Shown: positions 46,439 to 58,400 of the stretch, one piece after another
Layout of the letters: the number at the start of each line of letters is the position of its first letter
How positions within the stretch are numbered: the first letter of the stretch is position 1
DNA from: Bradyrhizobium oligotrophicum S58
GTDB taxonomy: Bacteria > Pseudomonadota > Alphaproteobacteria > Rhizobiales > Xanthobacteraceae
Reading direction: 5' to 3'
DNA length: 64,000 nucleotides
Assembly: GCF_000344805.1 (NCBI RefSeq)
Contig: NC_020453.1
Coordinates: 3,257,001-3,321,000 of the forward strand
Notes under the pieces: generated by a model
Seen by the model: the letters and a program-made list of their open reading frames with translations, nothing else
What the model was told of the DNA's origin: nothing
The model's database searches: none
Translations under genes and position numbers: made by a program

Positions 46439-49400
46439 TGATCGAGAAGCTGCTTTCCTCGCTGCGCCGAGACGGCGTGCAGATCTGGTCCGAGAACGGC
46501 CGTGTCCGCTATCGCGCACCGAAGGGCGTCATGACCCGCGAACGGCTCGACGAGCTGCGTGTGCGTCAATCGGAAATTTCGACATTTCTGCAGGACGCAT
46601 ATTCGGCGAGTGATGAGCTGCCTCCGATCGAGGTCGCCCGCAGCGGTGATCTCCCGTTGTCCTTTGCCCAGGAGCGCCTTTGGTTTCTCGAACAGCTCGG
46701 CCTCGCCAAGTCGTCCTACCACGTCGCGGCGGCCTTTCGGTTGGAGGGAGATCTCGATGAGCAGGCGCTGCGAAAAACCTTCGACACGATCGTCAGGCGG
46801 CATGAAGTCCTGCGGACGCGGTTCGAAATCGCGGCAGGGCAGCCGCGGCAGATCGCGGATGCGGAGCCGTCATGTCAACTCGAGCTGATCGATCTGTCGC
46901 CTTTGCCCGTGGAGGAGCAGGCGGCCGAGCTCGACGAGCAATGTTCCGCTCACGCCGGACAGCCGTTCGATCTCCAAGCCGCGCCACCATTCCGCGTTCG
47001 ACTGCTCCGGTTGGCGCCTCGCCGCCACGTGCTGCTCATTGCCATGCATCACATCGTCTCCGATGCGTGGTCGACGGAAGTCCTGATTGGAGAGATCACC
47101 GGGCTGTACCGCGCATTTTGCGCGGGAGAACCGTCTCCACTCCGCCCCTTGCCGGTGCAATATGCCGACTATGCGCTCTGGCAACGCCACTGGCTGGCCG
47201 GCGAGGCTCTCGAACGCCAATTGACTTATTGGACGAAGCAGCTGTCGGGCGCGCCACCGCAACTGGAACTGCCGATCCATCGAACGCGCGCCGCCGTCTC
47301 GACCTTTACCGCCGCGAATTACTCATTCGGCATGTCCGAGGCGGCTGCCTCGAAGCTGCGGGCGCTGGCTCGCGGCGAGAACGCCACCCTGTTCATGGTC
47401 CTGCTTTCGGCGTTTCAACTGCTGCTGTCACGCTACAGCGGCCAGACTGACGTGGTGGTGGGATCGCCGGTCGCGGGCCGTCGCCGCCACGAGCTGCAGG
47501 ATCTGATCGGCTTCTTCGCCAATATCCTCGTGATCCGCGCCGATTGCTCCGGAAGCCAGCGCTTCGTCGATCTGCTGGCGCAGGTGAAGGCCACGGTGCT
47601 CGATGCCTATGCGTATCAGGATCTGCCGTTCGAACGACTGGTTGAGGCGCTGCAGCCTGATCGCGACCTGACCATGCATCCCCTGGTGCAGGTGATGTTT
47701 GCTCTCCAGCAGGAGCCGTTCGAGGAGTTCGTGCTTCCCGGGTTGCGGCTCACTCCGATTCCCGGCCGGTCCCGGCAGACCAAATTCGACCTGACGCTCC
47801 ATGTCTATGAGAAGACTGCAGGGCTCGATGTCTCGATCGAATACGCCGCGGAGCTGTTCCATCCCGATACGATTTCTAATCTAGCAGCTCATTTTCAGCA
47901 TCTGCTGCACGCGATCGTTGCGGATCCGCATGCACGCGTGGCCGACTTGCCGCTGATGAAGGACGCCGAACGTCTCGATCTCATCTTCGGTCTGAACAGG
48001 ACGTCTCGCTTGTTTCCGCGCGATCGGTCCCTTCATGGGCTGTTTGCGGATCAGGTGGCGCGTGATCCGCAGGCCGTTGCCATCGTGGATGGCGCGCGCA
48101 GCATCAGCTATCAGGAGCTCGATCGCTGGAGCAATGGCATTGCGGCCGGGTTGCGCGAACGAGGGATCGGGGCGGGCGCCAGCGTTGGACTTTCCGGCGA
48201 GCGTTCCGCCGGCCTCGTCGCCGGCATGCTGGGGATCATCAAGGCCGGCGCTTGCTACGTGCCGCTCGACCCCAGCTATCCCGAGGAGCGCCTCGGCTTC
48301 ATGATGAAGGACGCCGGCGTCGCTGCCGTCGTGGCGGGTCCGGGCGGCATGGTTCCGGCGGACTTGCCGTTCCTTGGGACGGACCAGGTGGATCCCACCG
48401 ATGCTCCCTGCACCAGCGGAGCCGGCGGCGAAGCCGTCGCCTACATCATGTTCACGTCGGGCTCGACGGGTTTTCCCAAGGGCATCGCCGTGCCGCATCG
48501 GGCGATCTCCCGGCTTTTGCTTGGAACTGATTACATCAAGCTCTCTCCGGACGATCGGATCGCTCACCTCGCCAGCCCGTCTTTCGACGCGGCAACTTTC
48601 GAATTGTGGGGCGCGCTTCTCAACGGCGCTGCCATCGTGATCATCGACCGGGATACGGCGCTGTCCTCGCAGCGGCTCGCAGCTTGTCTCCGCGACCAGC
48701 GCATCAGTTGCACGATCGTGACCACGGCGCTGTTCAATCGGCTGTCGCAAGATACTCCGGACATCTTCGCTCCGCTGCGGGTCGTCCTGTTTGGCGGCGA
48801 GGCGGCCGATCCGCGTGCGGTGGCAAGCGTGCTGGCCGGTGGCGCGCCGCAACGGCTGCTGCACATGTACGGGCCGACCGAGGCAACCGCATTCAGCACC
48901 TGGCTCGAAGTCGCGCACGTAGCTGCGGACGCCCGGACCATTCCGATCGGTGGTCCGCTCGCCAACGGCAGCTGTCATGTCCTCGATGACAGGTTGCAGC
49001 CGGTTCCGCTCAACGTGCCGGGCGAACTCCATGTCGGCGGCGATGGCCTCGCACATGGCTATTGGCGGCGGCCCGCATTGACGGCCGAGAAATTCATCCC
49101 CGATCCATTCGGCAGGCCGGGCAGCCGTCTGTATGCGACGGGAGACATCGTCAGGCGGTTGGCCGACGGCAACATCGAGTATCTCAGCCGGCGCGATGGA
49201 CAGGTCAAGATCCGTGGCTTCCGTATCGAGCTGCAGGAGATCGAAGCCGCATTGCGCGAGCTGCACGCCGTTGGACAGGCGGTTGTGCTGGTTCGCGAAG
49301 GCGCGAACGGCAAGCAGCTCATCGCCTATGTCACGCCGGCGTCCGATGGCAGCCCATCGACAGAGCAGATCCGACAGCAGCTGAAGCAGTCGTTGCCCGA

Positions 49401-52400
49401 CTACATGGTGCCGTCGCAAGTGGTGGTCCTGGATCGGTTGCCTTTGACGTCGAACGGAAAACTTGATCGGGCAAGGTTGCCGGAGCCGGCCTCGCTCGTT
49501 GCGAAACGACGCGTCGCTCCGGCAACGGCCACCCAGGAGTTGGTCGCTGCCATCTGGAGCGATGCGCTCGGTGGGACGGCACCGAGCATTGACGACGACT
49601 TCTTCGAATCGGGCGGTCACTCGCTGGTCGCTGCACGTCTGATCGGACTGCTGAACGCTGCGCTCGACGTTGAATTGCCGCTGCGGCGGGTGTTCGAGGC
49701 GCCGACGATCAGAATGCTCGCAACTGCCGTCGAGCAGGCGCGGCGCGAAACCACGGGAATTGTGTCGCTGCCCGTGACCGCCGCGCCGCGACCGCATCTG
49801 ATTCCGCTCTCATGCGCGCAGGAGGCATTGTGGTTTCTCGACCAGGTCGGGCTGGTTGGCGCGGCCTACAACATGGCGGGGGCGCTCCGGCTGGAGGGAG
49901 AACTTGATCTCGGGGCATTGCAGGCGAGCCTGCACGAGATCGTGCGCCGTCACGAAAGTCTGCGCACCCGCTTCGCGATTGTGGACGGGCAGGGGGCTCA
50001 GATCATCGAGGACGACAGTGCGTTCCGCTGCGAGCTGGTCGATCTGTCGGTGCGCGGCGACGATCACGTGCGAAGTGAAGTTCAACGCCTGATTCACGCG
50101 CATGGCAGCGAGCGGTTCGATCTTCAGGCTGGGCCCTTGCTCCGTGCAGCCGTCCTGCGTCTGGACGATCGAGAGCACCTGCTGCTGATCAACGTGCACC
50201 ACATCGTTGCGGATGGCTGGTCGGTCGGGCTGCTGCTGCGGGAGCTTGGGGTCGCCTACAGCGCGCGGCGCGAGCGACGTTCCTCGCGCCTCGGGCCTCT
50301 GGCTGTTCAATACGCCGATTATGCGATCTGGCAGCGCAATTTGCTCGATGGCCATGGCTGCGACGAATGTCTCGACTATTGGCGTCGGCGGCTCGCGGGT
50401 GCGGCGACGACTCTGGTTTTGCCGACCGATCGCCCGCGTCCTGCCGTACAGTCCTTCGCCGGGGCAACGTCGCGCTTCGTCCTGGCCAGCGACCTGTCCG
50501 AACAGCTCAGGACGCTGGCGCGCCGCGAAGGCGCCACCCTCTATATGGTTTTTCTCGCGGCCTTCTCCGCGCTGCTGTCTCGCTATAGCGATCAACACGA
50601 TATTCTCATCGGCTCGCCCGTAACCGGTCGCTCGCGACCCGAGCTCGACGATCTGATCGGCATGTTCGTCAACATGCTGGTGATGCGCTGCGACCTGTCG
50701 AATGATCCCCGATTTCGCGAGCTCCTGGCGCGCACCAAGCGGACGGCGCTGGACGCTTATGCGCACCAGGAGCTGCCGTTCGAAAAGCTGCTCGAAGCGA
50801 TACAGCCCGAACGTGACCTGTCACGGCAGCCGTTGTTTCAGGCCTGCCTGTCGTTCGAAAACTTTCCCTTCGACGCATTGGCGCTCGAGGGACTGACGGT
50901 CAGCCGGGTGGAAATGGAGGTCGACCATCATACGACGAAGTTCGACCTTACGCTCTTTGTGAGTGAGTCTCCTGCGGGGATCGAGTGCGCCTTGGAATAC
51001 GCCACGGATCTGTTCGATGCAGCGACGATCGTACGGTTTTCAGATCACTTCGTCCGACTGCTGCAGGGGATCGCGGCAAACCCCGACGGGCGCTTGTCGG
51101 AGCTGAGCCTGCTGAGTGCAGCGGAGCGGCAGCAACTGGTGGCGTGGAGCGGCGGCAGCGCGGTCTATGCGCAGGATCGCTGTTTGCACGAGCTGTTCGC
51201 GGAGCAGGCGGCGCGCCGGCCGGACGCGGTCGCGCTGGTGATGGATGACGCGGAGCTTAGCTATGGCGCGCTGGAGCGGCGAGCCAATCAACTGGCGCAT
51301 CATCTGCAGAGCCTCGGCGTCGGTCCCGATGTGATCGTCGGACTGTACCTGGAGCGCTCGCTCGACATGGTGGTCGGCGTGCTCGGCATTCTCAAGGCGG
51401 GCGGCGCCTACCTGCCGCTGGACCCGCGTTATCCGGCGGAGCGGCTGGCCTATATCCTGGATGATGCCAGGGTGAGCGTGCTGGTGACGCAGGCGGCGCT
51501 GCTGGAGCGGCTGCCGGCGACGGACGCGATGCTGGTGCGGCTCGATGGTGATGCGGCCGCCATCGGTCGTCATCTCGACACAGCGCCGTCGCCCCCCTGC
51601 GATGCGGATCACCTAGCCTACGTAATCTACACCTCGGGCTCGACCGGGCGGCCGAAGGGCGTGATGACGTCGCATCGCGGCATCATGAATCTCGCCGATG
51701 CGCAGCTCGACCAGCTGCCGCTGCAAGCAAGTGATCGCATCCTGCAGTTCGCGTCGATCAGCTTCGATGCGGCGGTGTGGGATCTGGTGATGAGCTGGCG
51801 GGTCGGCGCGGCACTGGTGCTGGCGGCCCAGCATGATCTGATGCCGGGCGAGCCGCTGCATGAGCTGTTGCTGCGGCAGCGAGTGACGGCGGTGCTGCTG
51901 CCGCCGGCAGCGCTGGCAGCCTTGCCGGTGACGCCGCTGCCTGACCTGAAGATCCTGATCGCAGGCGGCGAGGCCTGCACGGCGGAGCTGCTGCGGCCGT
52001 GGCTTCCGGGCCGCAGCGTGTTCAACGCCTATGGCCCGACCGAGTCCAGCGTATGCACGACGATGGCTCGCTGCGGCGACGAGCGCCGTCCGCCGATCGG
52101 CCGTGCGTTGCCGAACACCCGGGTTTACCTCCTGGACGCACGACTTGAGCCGGTGCCGATCGGCGTTGCCGGTGAGCTCTACATCGGCGGCGTCGGATTG
52201 GCGCGGGGCTATCTGCATCGTCCCTCGCTGACCGCGGAGCGGTTCGTGCCGAGTCCGTTCGCGCGTGGCGAGCGGCTGTATCGCACCGGGGACCTGGCGC
52301 GGTGGCGGGCGGATGGCGCGCTGGATTATCTCGGCCGGCTCGACCACCAGGTGAAGCTGCGCGGCTTCCGGATCGAACTCGGCGAGATCGAGGCGGCGCT

Positions 52401-55400
52401 GACGGCGCAAATCGGTGTTGCCCAGGCGGCGGTGGTGCTACGCGAGGACGCCAGCGGCAAGCGGCTGGTGGGCTATGTGGTGGCGCAGCCTGAGGTCCAG
52501 CTCGATGTAGCGACGTTGCGCGGAGAACTGCAGCGGACACTACCGGACTACATGGTGCCGTCGGCGATCGTGATGCTCGCGGCGTTGCCGCTGACACCGA
52601 ACGGCAAGCTCGACCGCAACGCGCTGCCGGCGCCGGACGTGAGCCCGGCCGGCGCGATGGTGGCGCCGCGCAATGCCACCGAGGCGGCGCTGGCGGCGAT
52701 CTGGCGCGACGTGCTCAAGCGCGACCATATCAGCGTCACCGACAACTTCTTTGCACTCGGCGGCGACTCGATCCAGTCGATCCAGGTGGTGGCCCGCGCC
52801 AGGCAGGCGGGATTGTCGCTGACGGCGCGGCAGGTGTTCGAGCAGCAGACGATCGCGGCCCTTGCGGCGGTGGCCGGCAAGGCGGCGGTCGCCACAGCGG
52901 AGCAGGGCCTGGTGACAGGGGCCGTGCCGCTGACGCCGATCCAGCATTGGTTCTTCGCCCAGGATCTGGCGGTGCCGGATCACTTCAACCAGGCGGTGCT
53001 GCTCGACGGCACGGGATTGACACCAGAGCCGGTGGTGTCGGCGTTGGACGTGCTGCTGCGCCAGCACGATGCGCTGCGGCTGCGGTTTGCACGTGGTGAG
53101 CACGGCTGGCAGCAGACGCATGATGCGAGCGCAGCCGCGTTGCAGTCGGCAGAGCTGTTCGAGGCGATCGATCTGTCGGGCCTCGATGCCGCCGTGCACG
53201 GACCTGCGTTGCGGCGGCATGCGGAGCGGCTGCAGGCGAGCCTGGATCTGGCGCAGGGGCCGGTGCTGCGGGCGGCGCTGTTCGATCTGGGCGAGGGTGG
53301 CCAGCGGCTGCTGCTGATCGCCCATCACCTCGTGGTCGACGGGGTGTCGTGGCGGATCCTGCTGGAGGATCTCGGCACGGCGCTGTCGGCGCTGCGGCAG
53401 GGCGAGCAGGTGCGGCTGCCGCCGAAGACGACCGCGTTCCGGCACTGGGCGGAGCGGCTGACGGCGTATGCGCAATCGCAGGCCGCACGAGATGAGCTGA
53501 GCTACTGGCGGAGTCAGCCCTGGGAGACGGCGCCGCGCCTGCCGCGTGACCACGCGGATGGTGCGAACACGGCCGGCCACGTGCAGCTGGTGAAGATCGC
53601 GCTCGATGCTGACGAGACCCGGGCGCTGTTGCAGGAGGTGCCGGCGGTCTACCACACAGAGATCAACGACGTGCTGCTGACGGCGCTGGTGCAGACGTTT
53701 GCCGGCTGGACCGGGCAGAAACGGTTGCTGGTTGGCCTGGAGGGGCACGGCCGCGAGGAGCTGTTCGGCGAGGTCGACGTGTCGCGGACGGTGGGCTGGT
53801 TCACCAGCCTGTTCCCGGTTCTGTTGGAGGTGGAGGGAGCCGGCGATCCCGACGCGGCGCTGAAGCAGGTGAAAGAGCAGTTGCGGGCGGTGCCGCATCG
53901 TGGCGTCGGCTACGGTGTGTTGCGTCATCTCGGCGGCGTCGATCTGCCGGCGCCGGAGGTCGAGGTGAGCTTCAACTATCTCGGCCAGCTCGACGGCGCA
54001 GCCGGCGGGCAGGGCTTCGGCTTTGCGGCGGAGGATGTCGGCCGCGAGCAGCACGCGGCCAACCGCCGCGCGCATCTGATCGACGTGTCCGCCCATGTCG
54101 GTCATGGCAGCCTGGAGCTGCGTTGGTTCTACGGCGGCGAGCTGCACGAGGCCGCGACGATCGAGCGGTTGGCCCTGCGCCATGTCGCGGCACTGCGCGA
54201 GCTGATCGCGCATTGCCGGAGGAGTGAAGGCGGCCTGACGCCGTCGGACGTGCCGCTGGCGCAGCTGGAGCAGGACGATCTCGACCGTGTCGTTACTTCG
54301 GTCGGCGGCGCGCGGCGGATCGAAGACATCTATCCGCTGTCGCCGCTGCAGCGCGGGCTACTGTTCCACAGCCTGTATGAGCCGGATGCAGCGGTCTATG
54401 TGATCTCGCTGGCGTGCCGGCTGCAGGGTGCGCTCGATGCCGAGGCGTTCGAGCAGGCGTGGCGGCTGGTAGTCTCGCGGCACGCGGTGCTGCGCACGGC
54501 CTTCGTCGGCCATGATCTCGACGTGCCCCAGCAGGTGGTGCTGCGCGAGGCGGCGCTGCCGTTCGTCCGCGAGGACTGGCGGCATCTGCCGGCAGATGAG
54601 CAGGCGACGCGCTTCGCCGAGCTGCAGCGGTCAGAGCGCAGCCGCGGCTTCGACTTCGCCCAGCCGCCGTTGATGCGGCTCAACCTGATCCGGATCGGCG
54701 ACGACGATCACCGGCTGCTGTGGAACGTGCATCACATCGTGCTGGACGGCTGGTCGCTGCCGCTGCTGCTCGACGAGGTGTTTGCGGCCTATGCGGCGCT
54801 GAGCCGGCGCGAGGCGCCGGCGCTGTCGCCGGTGCGGCCGTTCAAGGATTATATCGGCTGGCTGCAGCGCCAGGACCTGGTGCGGGCAGAAGCGCATTGG
54901 CGCCGGCGTCTCGCCGGGTTCGACACGCCATCCTCGTTCGGGCTCGGCCGCCCGATGCCGACGTCGCATGCCGATGCGACGGAGCGCCATGTCGAGCATC
55001 AAAGCGAGCTGGCGCTCGGCGATCTCGAGCGTTTTGCGCGGCAGCATCGTCTGACCATCAACACCTTGGTGCAGGGCGCGTGGGCGCTGCTGCTCGGCCG
55101 CTACGGCGGCAGCGACGACGTGGTGTTCGGCGTCACCGTCTCGGGCCGGCCGGCGGAGCTGGCGGATGTCGAGCGTACGGTCGGACTGTTCATCAATACA
55201 CTGCCGCTGCGGGTGGGATTGCCGGGTTCGGCAACGGTGCTGGAGTGGCTGGGCGAGATCCAGGCGCGGCAGAGCGAGCTGACCGAGCATCAGTCGAGCG
55301 CGCTCGTGGATGTGCAGCGCTGGAGCGAGGTCGCCGAAGGCACGGCGCTGTTCGAGAGCATCGTGGCGTTCGAGAACTATCCGGTGGAGATGACGGCGTT

Positions 55401-58400
55401 GAGCGGCCAGCAGCGGCTGCGGGTCAGCGAGGTGGCGCCGCTGGAGCGGACCAACTATCCGCTGACGCTGCAGGTGACGGTGGGCGCTGCATTGTCGTTG
55501 CGGCTGATCGCCGACAGCACGCGGGTCGCCGGGGACGCAGCCGGGCGGCTCATCGCGCATCTGGCTCGACTGCTCGCCGAGATCGTCGCAGATCCCGGGC
55601 GACAACTATCTTCCATCTCGCTGTTGAGCGAGGAGGAGCGTCAGCAACTCGTTGCTCCCGCTGCTGATCCGACCGCCTATCGGCAACACGAATGCTTGCA
55701 CGAGCTGTTCGCATCGCAGGCGAAGCGGACGCCGAAGGCGATGGCTGTCAGCTGCGAGGATCAGACGCTGAGCTACCGGGCGCTGGAGCAACGCGCCAAC
55801 CAGCTCGCACATCACCTGCGCGGCCTCGGTGTCGGTCCCGATGTGATCGTCGGACTATATGCCGAACGTTCGATCGACATGGTGGTCGGCGTGCTCGGCA
55901 TCCTCAAGGCGGGCGGCGCATATCTGCCGCTCGACCCAAGCCATCCGCCGGAGCGGCTGGCTAGCACGCTGGAGGATGCCGGCGCGCGCGTGCTGCTGGC
56001 GCAGGATGCGCTCATGGAACGGCTGCCGGCGACCGCTGCCATCGTCGTGCAGTTCAAAGCTGATGCTGCAGCAATCGCGGAGCAGGCTGAGACGGAGCCG
56101 GTCAATTGCTGCGTGCCGGACAACCTCGCTTACGTGATCTACACGTCCGGTTCGACCGGACGGCCGAAGGGAACGCTGATCACCCATGCCTGCGTCACCC
56201 GGCTGTTCGCGGCCACCGAGGCCTGGTTCTGCTTCGGTCCGCAGGACGTCTGGACGCTGTTTCATTCGCTCGCCTTCGACTTCTCGGTCTGGGAGCTGTG
56301 GGGGCCGCTGCTCAAGGGCGGCCGGCTGGTGGTGGTACCGTATTGGATCAGCCGCTCGCCGGAGGAATTCCACGCGCTGCTGTCGCGTGAGGGCGTGACG
56401 GTGCTGAACCAGACGCCGTCAGCGTTTGCCGGCTTGATCCGTGCGGATCGGGAAACGTCGCGTCCCCTCGCGCTACGCACCGTGATCTTCGGCGGCGAGG
56501 CCTTGAATTTCGCCGAGCTGGCACCTTGGTTCGAGCGGCATGGCGACACCACGCCGCAACTGATCAACATGTACGGGATCACCGAGACCACGGTGCATGT
56601 GACCTGGCGGCCGGTGCGGCAGGCCGACATCGGCGCGGCCGCGAGCGCGATCGGTCAGACCATTCCCGATCTGCAGGCCTACGTGCTCGACCCGCGGCTG
56701 GAGCCGATGCCGATCGGTGTTGCCGGCGAGCTGTATATTGGCGGCGCCGGACTCGCGCGTGGCTATCTGAAACGTCCGGGATTGACGGCGGAGCGGTTCG
56801 TGCCGAGCCCGTTCGCGCGGGGCGAGCGGCTGTATCGCACCGGGGACCTGGCACGGTGGAGCGCGGCCGGCGCGCTCGATTATCTCGGCCGTATCGATCA
56901 TCAGGTCAAGATCCGCGGCTTCCGGATCGAGCTCGGCGAGATCGAGGCGGCAATGCTGGCGCTGCCCGATGTCGAGCAGGCAGCGGTTGTCGTGCGGGAG
57001 GACAGCGGTGATCGCCGATTGGTCGGCTATGCCGTGCTGCGCGAGGGGGCGGCTGTCGATATGGACGTCATGCGTCAGCAGTTGCAGCAGGGCTTGCCGG
57101 ACTACATGGTGCCGTCGGCGATCGTAAAGCTCGCCTCGCTGCCGCTGACGCCGAACGGCAAGCTCGACCGCAACGCGCTGCCGACGCCCGACTGGAGCCC
57201 GGCCGGCGCGATGGTGGCGCCGCGCAATGCCACCGAGGCGGCGCTGGCGGCGATCTGGCGCGACGTGCTCAAGCGCGACCATATCAGCGTCACCGACAAC
57301 TTCTTTGCACTCGGCGGCGACTCGATCCAGTCGATCCAGGTGGTGGCCCGCGCCAGGCAGTCGGGATTGTCGCTGACGGCGCGGCAGGTGTTCGAGCAGC
57401 AGACGATCGCGGCGCTGGCTGCGGTGGCGGGCAAAGCGAGCACTGCGACGGCGGAGCAGGGATTGGTAGTCGGCGCGGTGCCGCTGACGCCGATCCAGCA
57501 TTGGTTCTTCGCCCAGGATCTAACGATGCCGGATCACTTCAACCAGGCGGTGCTGCTCGACGGCAGCGATCTGACACCAGAGCCGGTGGTGTCGGCGTTG
57601 GACGTGCTGCTGCGCCAGCACGATGCGCTGCGGCTGCGGTTTGCACGTGGTGAGCACGGCTGGCAGCAGACCCATGATGCAAGCGACACGGCGCTGCAGT
57701 CGGCAGAGCTGTTCGAGGCGATCGATCTGTCGGGCCTGGATGATGCCGTGCGAGGACCGGCATTGCAGAGGCATGCGGAGCGGCTGCAGGCGAGCCTGGA
57801 TCTGGCGCAGGGACCGGTGTTGCGGGTGGCGCTGTTCGATCTGGGCGAGGGTGGCCAGCGGCTGCTGCTGATTGCTCATCATCTGGTGGTCGACGGGGTG
57901 TCGTGGCGGATCCTGCTGGAGGATCTCGGCACGGCGCTGTCGGCGCTGCGGCGGGACGAGCAGGTGCGGCTGCCGCCGAAGACGACCGCGTTCCGGCACT
58001 GGGCGGAGCGGCTGGTGGCCTATGCGCAATCCGAGGCCGCACGGGAGGAACTGAGCTACTGGCGGAGTCAGCCATGGGAAACAGCGCCGCGCCTGCCGCG
58101 TGACCATGCGGATGGTGCCAACACGGCCGGCCACGTGCAGCTGGTGAAGCTCGCGCTGGATGCTGACGAGACCCGGGCGCTGCTGCAGGAGGTGCCGGAG
58201 GTCTACCATACAGAGATCAACGACGTGCTGCTGACGGCGCTGGTGCAGGCGTTCGCCGGCTGGACCGGGCAGCGGCGGTTGCTGGTCGGCCTGGAGGGTC
58301 ACGGCCGCGAGGAGCTGTTCGGCGAGATCGACGTGTCGCGGACGGTGGGCTGGTTCACCAGCCTGTTCCCGGTGCTGCTGGAGCTGGAAGGGGACGCCGA

